A stretch of DNA of 64,000 nt, taken from assembly GCF_037300705.1 (NCBI RefSeq), contig NZ_CP147776.1, positions 3,844,001-3,908,000 on the forward strand. The letters run 5' to 3'. Made by a program: the position numbers and the translations under genes. The first letter of the stretch is position 1, and each line of letters starts with the position of its first letter. This stretch comes from Massilia sp. W12 (GTDB taxonomy: Bacteria > Pseudomonadota > Gammaproteobacteria > Burkholderiales > Burkholderiaceae_D). Shown in pieces: positions 7,881-17,771 of this stretch. A model generated the notes under the pieces. That model did not search any database, had not been told where the DNA came from, and saw nothing but the letters and a program-made list of their open reading frames with translations.

Positions 7881-8882
7881 ATGAAACAAGCCCAACGTTT
7901 CACCGTATTGCGCGGCTGGAAGTTGATCATGCGTGATATGGGCATTCCGGTGGCGCATGTGTTGCGGCGCGCCGCTTTACCCGAAGATTTGTTCGCACGC
8001 AGCGACGCCACCCTGAGTGCGGCGGAATATTTTGCGCTGTGGCAGGCGCTGGAAGATGAGGCCGGCGGCGACACCCTGCCCTTGCGCATCGGTCAGGCGA
8101 TTTCAGTCGAAGCGTTTGATCCGCCGATTTTCGCCTGCCTGTGCAGCGCTGATTTAAATCAGGCGCTGCCGCGCCTGGCCGGCTTCAAACGTTTGATCGG
8201 CCCGCTCACCCTGGCGCTGGAAAGCACGCCGCAGGCCACCCACGCCACATTCGGCTGCTACGGCCACGCCGGCCCTTTGCCGCGCAGTCTGGGAGCGACT
8301 GAACTGGTGTTTCTGACCCAGTTGGCGCGCCTGGCCACCCGCCAACGCATTGTGCCGCTGCGCCTGGAGTTGCCGGCGCCGCCGCAGGATGCCGCGCCCT
8401 ATACGGCGTTTTTCGGCAGCCCGATTCAGACCGGGCCGGCGCCCCGCATCAGCTTTGCCGCCGCTGACGCCAGTCTGCCGTTTTTGACCGAAGATGCGGC
8501 GATGTGGGGCTTTTTCGCGGCCGGCTTGCAGCAGCGCTTAGCCGATCTGGATGCGCAAGCTGGCATGGCGGAGCGCGTCAAAAGCGCCCTGCTCGACATG
8601 CTGCCGGCGGGACAGGGCACAATGGAACAGGTGGCGGCGCGCCTGACCATCAGCAAACGTTCATTGCAGCGGCATTTAGGGACAGAGGGCTTGTGTTTTC
8701 AGGATGTCTTGAACCAAACCCGGCATGAGCTGGCGCGCCATTATTTGCAACATTCGCAGATCAGTCCGGGCGAGATTTCCTGGCTGCTGGGATTTCAGGA
8801 TGGCAATTCCTTTATCCGCGCTTTCAAGAGCTGGAGCGGGCGCACGCCGGGCGAATGGCGTCAGCTGCATGCGCCGGCCTGA
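7881..8882 (+). CDS. AraC-family transcriptional regulator
   Basis: A 333-residue regulator. Residues about 20-200 match the ligand-binding domain found in OruR/ArgR-like AraC members (family often called Arabinose_bd). Residues about 235-330 form the double HTH, with VAARLTISKRSLQRHL and ISWLLGFQDGNSFIRAFKSW. A GGAGG site precedes the start. It follows the SDR gene with a 14-base gap and most likely regulates it or a linked pathway. The effector is unknown. Confidence 0.88.
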   Translation: MKQAQRFTVLRGWKLIMRDMGIPVAHVLRRAALPEDLFARSDATLSAAEYFALWQALEDEAGGDTLPLRIGQAISVEAFDPPIFACLCSADLNQALPRLAGFKRLIGPLTLALESTPQATHATFGCYGHAGPLPRSLGATELVFLTQLARLATRQRIVPLRLELPAPPQDAAPYTAFFGSPIQTGPAPRISFAAADASLPFLTEDAAMWGFFAAGLQQRLADLDAQAGMAERVKSALLDMLPAGQGTMEQVAARLTISKRSLQRHLGTEGLCFQDVLNQTRHELARHYLQHSQISPGEISWLLGFQDGNSFIRAFKSWSGRTPGEWRQLHAPA

Positions 8883-8888
8883 GCGGCT

Positions 8889-9377
8889 TTATGGCTGCGC
8901 GCCGCCGCGCCGCGCCGCGCAGGCGAAATGCGCCAGCGGAATGGCGTACAGCAGCATGAAAAAATTGCTCAGATAAATTTGATTATTTGCTTTGAAGGCG
9001 TGGAATTCCGCCAGACTGATTTCGCGCGCCACGCCGCCCTGATGCAGGTAGTATTTACCGTCTCTGAGTCTGGCTGTCGCGTCCTGATTCATCAGGTACA
9101 CCGGCAGGCTGCTGAGCAAGAGATAGAGCATCAGGATTTTCAGCATGCGCGCCAGCCAGGGCGGCATATTGCCAGCCGGCCTGGCCCAGTGTGAGCGCAG
9201 CTGCGGGCTGTGCCGGGTGTCGCGCAAGTAAGCAAAAAACACCAGCAAGGCGCCGGCCAGCAATGGCGCGGTATGCGGCAGCAACAGCAGCGGATAGATG
9301 CGCAACAGCGCCGCCAGATGCAAGAGCAGCGCAAGCAAAAAACCGCACAAGGCCAACAGCGCAAACACAAACCGCAT
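8889..9377 (-). CDS. hypothetical integral membrane protein
   Basis: A 162-residue protein I do not recognise. It has about four hydrophobic helices (4-25, 30-50, 80-97, 136-152) with a soluble stretch near 98-130 between the last two. A GGAGGGCGGGAC sequence precedes the ATG. It ends six bases from the convergent AraC-type gene, and the gap to the gene upstream on the same strand is about 60 bases. Confidence 0.65.
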   Translation of the reverse strand: MRFVFALLALCGFLLALLLHLAALLRIYPLLLLPHTAPLLAGALLVFFAYLRDTRHSPQLRSHWARPAGNMPPWLARMLKILMLYLLLSSLPVYLMNQDATARLRDGKYYLHQGGVAREISLAEFHAFKANNQIYLSNFFMLLYAIPLAHFACAARRGGAQP

Positions 9378-9441
9378 CGTCCCGCCCTCCTCTGATTGTC
9401 AGCACATCCGCGCAGCCTGCGGCGCGTTTGCCGCCAGCTGT

Positions 9442-10008
9442 TTAATCAGCATTCTGCCGCAAAGCCGCACGCACATCCATCAGCACAAAGCCCAGCAAAT
9501 TGCGGCCCGGCCAGCGCAATGGCTGTTTCGCGTGTTCATGTTCGGCATGCAAGCCTATGCCCCAGATCGCATCTTTCGGACTGGCTTCAACAATGATCGC
9601 ATCGCCGCTTTGCAATAAATCCTGGCGCAATCGCGGATGCTGGCTGAATTTGGCCAGATTGCCGCGATACACAATATCGCAGCAGGCCGCTTCCCAGGTT
9701 TGCGCATCAAAATTGCGCACCTTGCGCCCGAGCGCCTTGGCTTTCCCCGGATCTTCCGATTGCAAAATCGCGCGCCGCATCTCCTGATCGTCAAACAGGG
9801 CGGCTTTGCCGGCCATCATGTAATGCTCGGCAGTGGCGAAGCGCTCGCCATCGAGTTCAAACGGGGCCGCAAACCACTGGCTGAAGCCTTTGCCGCTTTG
9901 ATAGTGGCCGGCGCGCAAATTATGGCCCCAGAAAAAGGCATAGCTGAATTTTTCTCCAGCCCTGACGCGTGCTTGCAGTTGCTGCAGATTGCGCGGAAGG
10001 TTTGTCAT
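9442..10008 (-). CDS. NADAR family protein (YbiA-like)
   Basis: A 188-residue single-domain NADAR protein. These enzymes cleave the N-glycosidic bond of reactive riboflavin-pathway intermediates, and some remove ADP-ribose from guanine. Visible family blocks are FFWGHN near residue 26, FSQWFAAPFELDGERFATAEHYM with the conserved Trp and Glu, and the C-terminal DAIWGIGL plus GRNLLGFVLMDVR. The length is typical. A GGAG motif lies six bases before the start. It has no linked toxin or riboflavin gene here, so a housekeeping damage-control role is the simplest view. Confidence 0.88.
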   Translation of the reverse strand: MTNLPRNLQQLQARVRAGEKFSYAFFWGHNLRAGHYQSGKGFSQWFAAPFELDGERFATAEHYMMAGKAALFDDQEMRRAILQSEDPGKAKALGRKVRNFDAQTWEAACCDIVYRGNLAKFSQHPRLRQDLLQSGDAIIVEASPKDAIWGIGLHAEHEHAKQPLRWPGRNLLGFVLMDVRAALRQNAD

Positions 10009-10468
10009 GCATCACTCCAATCAAACGGTTTATCATGCAGGCATGATACAACAAGGCTGTACTTCACCTGAAACTCGCAAGCGAAGCTCTCCAGCATGGG
10101 CATGCGCGCCTTTTCGCCGCATGCGAACGCCTTCAAAGCTGATATGCGCTTCGCCGCCGCACCGGCTGGCGTCACGGGCATCCAATTGCGCTGTTTCGCC
10201 AGCTTGCAAACCCGGCATATGATACAGGCGCGCACCTGAAGCTAAGCCCGCTCCGGGGCCAAGGCGCCGCAAAGCTGGCCGGCTGCAGCGCCGCGCCAAG
10301 CCACTTAACTTTTTACATCCGGCCTGCGCTTGCCAACTGCCTGAGGGAATAAGTGTGGCTTGTAAAATTTGCCGGCTGCAGGTTGTGCGTATGGCTGCAG
10401 GTTGAATGCAGGATGCGCGCAAACGGCGCTTGTCATATCCGCCGCATGCGCGCTGATTGCATGCAGCA
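10009..10468. other. intergenic region without recognisable gene
   Basis: GC-rich gap between the NADAR and PhzF genes, both on the minus strand. One minus-strand frame is open across it but has no family resemblance or convincing start. A 12-base direct repeat (GGCTGCAGGTTG) occurs twice near 10375-10405. I see no terminator. Confidence 0.4.
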
Positions 10469-11290
10469 TCAGGCAAAACGGCAGGCGCCGCCCACCAGCC
10501 AGCCCCCGTCAGCCCCGGTTTGCACGCGCAGACAGGCCTGATCGCAGTCCGGCCCGCCCTGTGAAATCCGGACTTGCGGCGCACCGCACAGCGCGGCGAC
10601 GCTGGCGGCGATATTGCCGGTGGCCATGTCCTCCAGCTCGTGGGCATGCAGTGGAAAATGGCGCGCCAGCACCTGTCCCGGCGCCGGGAAACACATCGGA
10701 TAGATGCCGCTCACGCCATGTTCCAGACAAAATTGATCGCGCAAAGCCGGCTGTAAGACGAGCGCGCGCAAATCTGCCGGGGCCGGCAGCAGGATCAAGG
10801 CTTTGGCGCGCTGACGTCCGCCCAGCCAGAGCCGGCTTGCTTCTGGCAGCGCGGGCCACCCCAACATGGCCCCGGCTTGCGCGGATAAGGCTGCGCACAA
10901 GGGCAGTTCATGCAGCGCCCCGGCCTGCTCCAGCAAGGCCGGGGCGCCATCGGCGTCTTGCTGAATTTGCACGCTGCCGTGCGCATAGTGTAATTGCATG
11001 CCGGGCTGCAGCTGGCCATGCGCCAAGCCCCAGGCGGCGGCGGCCAGCGCGCCATGGCCGCAGAAGGCGAGTTCGCCGGCGGCGACATAAAAGCGCAGTT
11101 GCGTCCCCTGCTGCCCCAGATGCAAATGGCTCACTTCACAGGCCAGGGTGCGCGCCAGTTGCTGCGCCGCCGGGGCCAGCGCCGCCCAATCCGGCGGCGC
11201 GCCGCTGCTGACGATGAGAAAGGATGGATTGCCGCCGCGCCCGCCTTGGCTGAAAGCGTAAATCAATTGCCGCGCTATTTCTGTTGTCAT
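10469..11290 (-). CDS. PhzF family isomerase-like protein
   Basis: A 273-residue protein with the diaminopimelate-epimerase-like fold of PhzF enzymes. The start at 11290 leaves an 8-base gap to the lipoprotein stop and has a GGCGGG motif; the frame extends upstream to 11332. Typical features are the early GGRGGNPS segment, the catalytic-glutamate region ACEVSHL, and ELAFCGHGALAAAAW. The second half holds the matching repeat with ATGNIAASVAALCG. Most PhzF homologues outside phenazine clusters have unknown substrates, and no phenazine genes are seen here. It is probably cotranscribed with the upstream lipoprotein. Confidence 0.82.
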   Translation of the reverse strand: MTTEIARQLIYAFSQGGRGGNPSFLIVSSGAPPDWAALAPAAQQLARTLACEVSHLHLGQQGTQLRFYVAAGELAFCGHGALAAAAWGLAHGQLQPGMQLHYAHGSVQIQQDADGAPALLEQAGALHELPLCAALSAQAGAMLGWPALPEASRLWLGGRQRAKALILLPAPADLRALVLQPALRDQFCLEHGVSGIYPMCFPAPGQVLARHFPLHAHELEDMATGNIAASVAALCGAPQVRISQGGPDCDQACLRVQTGADGGWLVGGACRFA

Positions 11291-11298
11291 GTCCCGCC

Positions 11299-12996
11299 TT
11301 AACGCAAATTGATGCCGATCACGCCATCCCATGCAGCAGGCTTGCTGTTTTGACGGCGCAGAATATACAGCACGCCCTGGCGCGACAGCAGCAGGCGGCC
11401 GCCGGCTGAGTAGCGCCAGACGATTTCGCGCTTACTCAAATCAATCGCCACGGTTTGCGTGCCGCTGCTGGCGAATAAAAGATTTTGCGTCAAAATCAGA
11501 TCTGAACCCGGCTCATCATAAAAAGCCCAGTTGCTGGTTTGCGGCAGCGCCAGGCTCCAAACCGTTTTGCCATCGGCCAAGTTGCGCGCTTCGATTTTGC
11601 CGCTTTTGCGGTTCAAGGCGTACACCAGGCCATTGCCGGCCACCGGTGCGGCGAATTGGCCGGCCTCTGAGGTCCACAGCAATTTGCGCGCACTCAGATC
11701 GACCGCGCTGAGCTGATTGTCCACGGCTTTGTCGTCGAAATTTGCTTTATCGCGCAGCACCGCAACATGGCCGCTGATCAAGGGCGCCTGCGCGGTTTCA
11801 TATTGATCGCGATAGGTTCCATTGCGCACGCCCGGCACATCAATTTGCCACAGCAAGGCGCCGTCGCTGCTGCGCCAGGCGAACAAGCGTCCGCCCAGAT
11901 TCGCCAGCACCGCGTCGGCCGTCATCGCCGGCGAAAAACCCCAGAAACGTGCGGCCAGTTTTTCCCTTACCTCCAGCTTGTAGCGCAGGCTGCCATCGGC
12001 GCTGTTGCGGCATTGAATTTCATTTTCCGCACCGTCGCCTGCGCACAGCAAGCCGTTTTGCAATACCGGCGCGCCGGGATTCAAGGCCGGGGCCAGTGAA
12101 GAAATCTCATTTTCCCGCACATAGGCCATGCCGCTGCCATCCAGATTGAAGGCATGCATGGCGTTTTTGCGCGCTTCGCCTGCCAACAGATAGACGCGTT
12201 TATCGTCGCTGGCCATCTGGCCGATTTGCGTGCCGCTTTGGAAAACACCTTGCCATTGCGGCGCGCCACGCGCTTCATCCAGCATCAGCAGCATGGGCGG
12301 CGCAGGATTTTGCGCCAGTGTGCTGCGCGTGGCCAGCATCAATTTGCCGCCGCCTGTCACTGCATTTTCCAGCGACGTGTCATCCGGCGCCCGCCAGGAA
12401 AAACGCCGGCTGAATTGGGATGGGTCAAGTTTCACATCAAAAAAGCCGTCATGCGCAGCACTGCCGCCAGTCGAACCCCAATCGCGGCCAATCTCAGCGC
12501 CGGTTTTAAATTGCGCGCCGTATGCGCCAACTGTCAGGGTGTAATCAATGTAGGAGGAATTGATGGTGGTGAAGGGGTCGCCAATCGGAATACTGCGGAT
12601 ATCAAGCTTGATGCGTCCCTGATACTGTCCCGGCGGCAGATCCCGCTTGAAAGTCAGGGTCATGCGCCAGCTGTTATCGGCCTGCTTCACTTTCTCAAAA
12701 TCGGCAATCACTTTTTGCGCGCCCTGATCTTGCCAGTTGAAATTGAAATCAACATAGCGCCGGTTTGGATAGGCCGTGAATTCTGTATAGCAATACTGCA
12801 GTGGATCGGCATTGCAGGAGACGCTGGAGGGAGCGTCGATGCCCTGCACGCTGGAAAACAAGCCGTCAGTCAGGGCATCGGCCACGCCGCCGCCGCCAAA
12901 ACAGCCGCTCAGTAAGATGGGGGCGGCGCACAGCGCCAGCAGACGAAAGCAGCGCGGCGCGCGCAGCAGTGAGGGAGAAGCTTGCATAGTTCGCAT
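11299..12996 (-). CDS. lipoprotein with PQQ-type beta-propeller repeats
   Basis: A 565-residue protein with a lipoprotein signal ending in ILLSGCFGG, so it should be lipid-anchored in the envelope. Residues about 55-160 look like an N-terminal beta-sandwich. From about 200 on, repeated units such as VYALNRKSGKIEARNLADG and LFAWRSSDGALLWQIDVPG mark a PQQ/quinoprotein-like propeller of the BamB type. The cysteines near 60-70 may form a disulfide. A second ATG lies three codons in and is equally plausible. It is the first gene of a likely two-gene unit with the PhzF gene. It is not BamB itself, which is smaller; the role is unknown. Confidence 0.75.
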   Translation of the reverse strand: MRTMQASPSLLRAPRCFRLLALCAAPILLSGCFGGGGVADALTDGLFSSVQGIDAPSSVSCNADPLQYCYTEFTAYPNRRYVDFNFNWQDQGAQKVIADFEKVKQADNSWRMTLTFKRDLPPGQYQGRIKLDIRSIPIGDPFTTINSSYIDYTLTVGAYGAQFKTGAEIGRDWGSTGGSAAHDGFFDVKLDPSQFSRRFSWRAPDDTSLENAVTGGGKLMLATRSTLAQNPAPPMLLMLDEARGAPQWQGVFQSGTQIGQMASDDKRVYLLAGEARKNAMHAFNLDGSGMAYVRENEISSLAPALNPGAPVLQNGLLCAGDGAENEIQCRNSADGSLRYKLEVREKLAARFWGFSPAMTADAVLANLGGRLFAWRSSDGALLWQIDVPGVRNGTYRDQYETAQAPLISGHVAVLRDKANFDDKAVDNQLSAVDLSARKLLWTSEAGQFAAPVAGNGLVYALNRKSGKIEARNLADGKTVWSLALPQTSNWAFYDEPGSDLILTQNLLFASSGTQTVAIDLSKREIVWRYSAGGRLLLSRQGVLYILRRQNSKPAAWDGVIGINLR

Positions 12997-13321
12997 TCCG
13001 TGAGGGGTAAGAGTGGGAAGGAAGCTGGCGCTTGGCTTGCTTGATTGAGGGGATTGTATTTATGCATTCTTTCACAAAATGTGATGAACGTCACATTTTT
13101 ACATCATTCACTTCGCTTTTTTCCGAAATTTTTACATACAGATGAGGCTATCGGCATGCATGCCGACGCGCCCCGCTCATCTCTTCGGATGGCGGGACAG
13201 GGGGAAAAGCGGGTGAGATGGCGTATGCATGCCGCTGCGCGGCGGCATGCTCAGTCGGATGGGCTTGGCGCGCCCTGGCGCAGCGCCTGGCATACGGGTC
13301 TTGTGATCGCGCGCAATCGGT
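12997..13321. other. intergenic region
   Basis: Spacer between the end of the hut cluster and the lipoprotein start. The part near 13070-13145 is AT-rich and likely carries the lipoprotein promoter. Palindromes around GCATGC occur near 13153-13168 and 13224-13250 (arms GCATGCCGC/GCGGCATGC); the second could help terminate the hut transcript. Confidence 0.4.
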
Positions 13322-13723
13322 TCAGGCGCCGGCTTTCAGCAATGCCGCCAATTCCGCATACGCATAGCAGGTGATTTCATAGCGGTTGCCATCCGGGTCG
13401 GCAAAATACAGCGACCAGGACAGATCGTGGTCTTGCTGGGTGAAGCTGACTTGCTGTTGCTGCAAATGGCTGCGCCAGGCCATGTATTGCGGTGCGCTGA
13501 CGCCAAAGGCGACCGTGGTTTGGCGGCCCTGCGGGCTGGCTTCAAACAGGGCCAGATGCACTTGATTGCCGGCGTCGGCAATCGTCAGCGGGCCGCCGCC
13601 TTGCGCCCAGCTCATAAGCTGCGGCACAGGATACAGTTGCAGCACGCGCGCGTACCACTCAAGCGCGGCGCTGCGCTGATTCACATAAATATGAACATGG
13701 TCTATGCCATCGAATTGCGGCAT
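13322..13723 (-). CDS. glyoxalase/bleomycin-resistance fold (VOC) protein
   Basis: A 133-residue vicinal-oxygen-chelate superfamily protein. It has the [11 protein letters not shown] opening strand with the first metal-type His and the closing block [17 protein letters not shown] with the conserved Glu. The start at 13723 lies inside the end of hutI, a 22-base overlap, so it is translationally coupled as the last gene of the hut operon. VOC proteins act as isomerases, dioxygenases or resistance proteins. Its place suggests a helper role in histidine catabolism, but that is inferred from position only. Confidence 0.8.
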   Translation of the reverse strand: MPQFDGIDHVHIYVNQRSAALEWYARVLQLYPVPQLMSWAQGGGPLTIADAGNQVHLALFEASPQGRQTTVAFGVSAPQYMAWRSHLQQQQVSFTQQDHDLSWSLYFADPDGNRYEITCYAYAELAALLKAGA

Positions 13724-14943
13724 GGCTTGCCTCCATACCAGACTTGTTGTAATGGGTTGAAGCCCATCATATACGCTAAATCCGCCGGGCGTTCGATGCG
13801 CCACAAGGCCAGATCGGCGCGCTTGCCGACTTCCAGGCTGCCACGGTCTGCCAGTCCCAGCGCGCGCGCGCCATGACATGTCACGCCGCGCAAGGCTTCT
13901 TGCGGCGTCATGCGGAACAGGGTGCAGGCCATATTCAACACCAGCAGCAAGGAGGTGATCGGCGCGGTGCCGGGGTTGCAATCGCTGGCCAGCGCGATGG
14001 GTACGCCGGCGGCGCGCAATTCGGCGATGGGCGGCAATTTGGTTTCGCGCAAAAAATAGAATGCGGCAGGCAGCAGCACCGCCACCGTGCCGGCCTGGCG
14101 CATGGCGGCGATGCCGCTTTCGGATAACCATTCCAGATGGTCGGCAGACAGGCCGGCGTATGCGGCGGTGAGCGCGCTGCCGTCCTGGTCTGAGAGTTGT
14201 TCGGCATGCAGCTTGACCGGCAGGCCGCGCGCGCGCGCGGCCTGGAACAGGCGTTCGGTTTGCGCGCGCGTAAAGCCGATGTTTTCACAAAAGGCGTCCA
14301 CCGCATCGACCAGACCTTGCGCATGCAGGGCCGGCAGCATCTCGCGGCACAGATGGTCGATATAGTCATCGGCGCGCGCGGCGTATTCCGGCGGCAGCGC
14401 ATGCGCGCCTAAAAATGTGGTGCATACCGCAACCGGCAGCATCTCGCCAAGCCGGCGCGCGACGCGCAGCATGCTGGCTTCGCTGGCCAGATCGAGTCCA
14501 TAGCCGGATTTGATTTCCAGCGTGGTCACGCCTTCGGCCAGCAGGGCTTGCACGCGCGGCAGGCTTTGCGCTAACAAGTCCGCTTCAGTCGCGGCGCGGG
14601 TGGCGCGCACGGTGGACATGATGCCGCCGCCGGCTGCGGCGATTTCCTGGTAAGTCGCACCGTGCAGGCGCATTTCAAATTCATTGCTGCGCCGCCCGGC
14701 GTGCACGATATGCGTGTGGCAGTCGATCAAACCGGGCGTGAGCCAGCCGCCCTGTGCGTCGATTTCGCTATGCGCGCGCGCTTGCGCCGGCAATTCCTCT
14801 TCTGTCCCCAGCCAGGCGATTTTGCCATCTTGCAGCGCAATTGCGGCCTGCTGCAATTCATCATAGCCGCTGCCTTGCGGCAGCAGGCGCGCCAGGTTTG
14901 CATTGCGGATCAAGACATCCCATTCGCTTGCCGGCTGGCTCAT
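13702..14943 (-). CDS. hutI: imidazolonepropionase
   Basis: A 413-residue cytoplasmic amidohydrolase for the third step of histidine breakdown, from imidazolone-5-propanoate to N-formimino-L-glutamate. The metal-binding motif [17 protein letters not shown] and the segments [12 protein letters not shown] and [10 protein letters not shown] are diagnostic. The [10 protein letters not shown] block near residue 315 carries the late metal-site Asp. The ATG at 14943 overlaps the hutD stop as ATGA and has GGGAG six bases upstream, so it is preferred over the in-frame ATG at 14955. Confidence 0.95.
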   Translation of the reverse strand: MSQPASEWDVLIRNANLARLLPQGSGYDELQQAAIALQDGKIAWLGTEEELPAQARAHSEIDAQGGWLTPGLIDCHTHIVHAGRRSNEFEMRLHGATYQEIAAAGGGIMSTVRATRAATEADLLAQSLPRVQALLAEGVTTLEIKSGYGLDLASEASMLRVARRLGEMLPVAVCTTFLGAHALPPEYAARADDYIDHLCREMLPALHAQGLVDAVDAFCENIGFTRAQTERLFQAARARGLPVKLHAEQLSDQDGSALTAAYAGLSADHLEWLSESGIAAMRQAGTVAVLLPAAFYFLRETKLPPIAELRAAGVPIALASDCNPGTAPITSLLLVLNMACTLFRMTPQEALRGVTCHGARALGLADRGSLEVGKRADLALWRIERPADLAYMMGFNPLQQVWYGGKPCRNSMA

Positions 14944-15521
14944 GCGCGCTCCCATAATTCAACAATAAACAGACAGGCTTCGCCCATCAGCTGACAGCGC
15001 GCATCGTCGCCGGCTTGCAGCATGAGGCTGTCGAATTCGCGCAAACGCTGGCTGCTTTGTCCCCAGGCGCATTGCACTTGCCCGCTTTGCACAAAGATCA
15101 GGGTGTCGGGCGCATTGCGGCGCCATTCCATTGCGCCATGCAGTTGCCAGATCTGACAGCTGTGATGTGCGCGCACATCGCGCGTCATGACATTGAAATC
15201 GCGCGTTACGCCGTCGGCCAGGGTGGCGTGCACGCTGTCCGCACCATCAAAACTGATTAAACGCTCGCCATCCGGGCGCAAGCAAACCCGGCGCGTACTG
15301 AAATGCAAATCGACGCCGGCCCCGGCCACCAGGGCCAGGCTGCGCGCGATGCCGGGGAAGCTGGAAAACGGCCCGTCTTCGGCGATGGTGGCTAAGCTGA
15401 TGCGCCAGATGAAATCGTCGATGCCGGCGTCTTTCGGATGAATCAGGATTTGCGCCGTGCTGCCGCCGCCGTTTTTCCAGGGCATGTCCTGATAATCGGC
15501 GGCCATATAGAGATGGGCCAT
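14940..15521 (-). CDS. hutD: HutD/Ves family protein
   Basis: A 193-residue cupin-like protein of the HutD/Ves family. It opens with the family block [13 protein letters not shown], followed by [21 protein letters not shown]. In Pseudomonas, HutD has been proposed to govern hut expression levels rather than to catalyse a step. The ATG at 15521 with an AAGGAG motif is preferred; a GTG six bases upstream overlaps the hutF stop. It is coupled by overlap to hutI downstream. Confidence 0.88.
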   Translation of the reverse strand: MAHLYMAADYQDMPWKNGGGSTAQILIHPKDAGIDDFIWRISLATIAEDGPFSSFPGIARSLALVAGAGVDLHFSTRRVCLRPDGERLISFDGADSVHATLADGVTRDFNVMTRDVRAHHSCQIWQLHGAMEWRRNAPDTLIFVQSGQVQCAWGQSSQRLREFDSLMLQAGDDARCQLMGEACLFIVELWERA

Positions 15522-15523
15522 CT

Positions 15524-16900
15524 TCACACTCCTTGCCGGCGCAAGGCTTGCAGCTCGCGCATGGTTTCGGCGAAACGCGCCGCAATCGCATCCTGCTCCA
15601 AATGGCGGCCATCGCGCACGCGCCAGACCCCGCCGACCATCACATCGCGCACCAGATTGTCATTGCCGCAGAAAATCAGGGTGTTGAGCACGTCTTGCAG
15701 CGGGGTGTGGGCCAGATTCGGATGCCGTTCGTCTAACACCAGCAAGTCAGCGCGGCAGCCGGGTGTGAGCTGGCCGACTGCGCGCGCGCTGGCTTGCGCG
15801 CCGCCGGCCAGGCTTTGCGCCCACAGATAATCGCCGACATAGCGCTGCGCGCTGCTGGCGGCGATGTTGCGTCCCTGTGCGCGCAGGCGCTGGCCATATT
15901 CAAGCCAGCGCAATTCTTCCACCGCGCTTTGCGAGACGTGGCTGTCGCTGCCGATGCCGATGCGGCCGCCCTGGCGCAGATAGTCAGCCAGCGGAAATAA
16001 GCCATCGCCCAGATTCGCCTCGGTGCTGGGACAGAGTCCCGCCACCGCGCCGCTGGCGGCGATGGCGCTGGTTTCGTCTGCGCTCAAATGGGTGGCGTGC
16101 ACCAGCGTCCAGCGCGCATCGAGTCCGACTTCGCGCGTCAAATATTCGACCGGGCGCTGGCCGCAAAAAGCCATGCAGTCATCCACTTCTTTTTGCTGTT
16201 CGGCGATATGGATGTGCAGGGGGCGTCCGGGCGGCAGGGCATCGCGCAAGGCGCGGATTTGCGCCACATTCGCCGCGCGCAGGGAGTGCGGGGCGGCGCC
16301 GATTTCAAATTGCGCATCGCGCTCAGCTTCCATCGCATGCACGATGCTCAGAATGTCGTCAACCGAGGTTTTAAAACGGCGCTGGTCTGGCCGCAAGGGC
16401 AAGTCGCCAAAGCCGGCATGGCTGTACAGCACCGGCAAGAGGGTCAGACCGATGCCGCAATCGCGCGCCGCCTGCAGCACGCGGCGCGCCATTTCGGCCT
16501 GATCGGGATACCACTCGCCATCAGCGGCCCGCTGCACGTAGTGAAATTCGCATACCGAGGTGTAGCCGTAGCGCAGACATTCGGCGTACAGCTGGGCCGC
16601 AATCGCGCTCACATGCTGCGGCGTGATGTTCAAGGCAAAGCGGTACATCAAATCGCGCCAGCTCCAAAAACTGTCCGGCGTGTCGCCGGCGAATTCGGTC
16701 ATGCCGGCCATGGCGCGCTGGAAGGCGTGTGAATGCAAATTCACCATGCCGGGCAGCACATGGCGCACTTGCGCCTGTCCCGCTTGCGGGGCCACGCCGG
16801 GACTGACTTCGGTCAAGGCGCCCTGCGCATCCCAGCGCAACAGCACGTCTTTGCGCCAGCCTTGCGGCAGCAGCGCGTATTTGGCGAATAACTCTCCCAT
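15524..16900 (-). CDS. hutF: formimidoylglutamate deiminase
   Basis: A 458-residue amidohydrolase that turns N-formimino-L-glutamate into N-formyl-L-glutamate and ammonia. Its presence with hutG marks the five-step pathway. Motifs seen are MVNLHSHAFQRAMAG (metal site), RPLHIHIAEQQKEVDDC, and RIGIGSDSHVSQSAVEELRWLEY. The ATG at 16900 follows GGAGGGC; upstream codons to 16921 run into the hutG end. It overlaps or abuts hutD within a few bases. Confidence 0.94.
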   Translation of the reverse strand: MGELFAKYALLPQGWRKDVLLRWDAQGALTEVSPGVAPQAGQAQVRHVLPGMVNLHSHAFQRAMAGMTEFAGDTPDSFWSWRDLMYRFALNITPQHVSAIAAQLYAECLRYGYTSVCEFHYVQRAADGEWYPDQAEMARRVLQAARDCGIGLTLLPVLYSHAGFGDLPLRPDQRRFKTSVDDILSIVHAMEAERDAQFEIGAAPHSLRAANVAQIRALRDALPPGRPLHIHIAEQQKEVDDCMAFCGQRPVEYLTREVGLDARWTLVHATHLSADETSAIAASGAVAGLCPSTEANLGDGLFPLADYLRQGGRIGIGSDSHVSQSAVEELRWLEYGQRLRAQGRNIAASSAQRYVGDYLWAQSLAGGAQASARAVGQLTPGCRADLLVLDERHPNLAHTPLQDVLNTLIFCGNDNLVRDVMVGGVWRVRDGRHLEQDAIAARFAETMRELQALRRQGV

Positions 16901-16913
16901 GCGCCCTCCAGGT

Positions 16914-17708
16914 TCAAGCATGCGCGCGCGCCCAGTTCAGGGCGCTTTGCAATAATTGTTGTAACAGCGGCTGTAATTGCGCCACGCGCTCAGGGCGCAG
17001 GGCGAACGGCGGCTGCTCGTCCATATAAATAATTTGCGCCATTTCCAATTGCAGCGCATGCACGCGTTGCGCCGGCTGGCCATAGTGACGCGTGATATAG
17101 CCGCCTTTGAAGCGGCCATTGCTGACCTGGCTGTATTGGCTGGCGGCGGCGGCTTGCTGCACGGCTTGCAACATGCCTTCGGCGCATGCGCTGCCGGCGC
17201 CGTTGCCAAAATTCAGATCCGGCAGGCGGCCGGCAAAAAAGCGCGGCACTTCGGAGGCGATGGAGTGCGCATCCCACAACAGGGCGTAACCATGTTTGGC
17301 TTGCAGCCGCGCCAATTCTGCTTGCAGGGCGGCATGATAGGGGCGCCAATAACGTTCGCGCCGCGCTTCCACTTCCGCGCTGTCCGGGGCCTGATCAGGC
17401 AGGTACAGGGCTTCTTTGTGGAAGGTGTCGAGCGGGCATAAGCCGGTGGTGTCTTGTCCCGGATAGAGATTGCTGTCTTCCGGCGGGCGATTCAGATCAA
17501 CCACGTAGCGCGACCAGTGCGCTTGCAGGCAGGACACGCCTAGCGCCTGCAAATCGCCATACGCTTGCGGCAAATGCCAGTCGGTGTCGGCCAATTGCAA
17601 TGCGGCGGGCGTCATGCGCGCCTTGATTGCATCCGGTATGGCTGTGCCGATATGCGGCATCGAGACCAAGAGCGGCAAGTCGCCCTGTTGCAATGTGAAA
17701 TCTTGCAT
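16914..17708 (-). CDS. hutG: N-formylglutamate deformylase
   Basis: A 264-residue enzyme giving L-glutamate and formate from N-formyl-L-glutamate, the last step of the HutF route. The opening SMPHIGTAIPD, the block SRYVVDLNRPPEDSNLYPGQ and the metal-site segment LLWDAHSIASEVPRFF are family hallmarks. GGGAG lies six bases before the start. It sits between hutH and hutF in the operon, with 63 bases to the hutH stop and 13 to the hutF start. Confidence 0.94.
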   Translation of the reverse strand: MQDFTLQQGDLPLLVSMPHIGTAIPDAIKARMTPAALQLADTDWHLPQAYGDLQALGVSCLQAHWSRYVVDLNRPPEDSNLYPGQDTTGLCPLDTFHKEALYLPDQAPDSAEVEARRERYWRPYHAALQAELARLQAKHGYALLWDAHSIASEVPRFFAGRLPDLNFGNGAGSACAEGMLQAVQQAAAASQYSQVSNGRFKGGYITRHYGQPAQRVHALQLEMAQIIYMDEQPPFALRPERVAQLQPLLQQLLQSALNWARAHA

Positions 17709-17771
17709 GTGTGCTCCCGGGGGTAAGGTGGGGCCGGCGGCGCGCGCTGCCGCCGGCGCGATGTGGCTTGC

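Noticed and set aside
10033-10647. 204-codon minus-strand frame between NADAR and PhzF genes
   Set aside because: Overlaps the end of the PhzF gene, lacks a ribosome site and family match; GC-rich chance frame.
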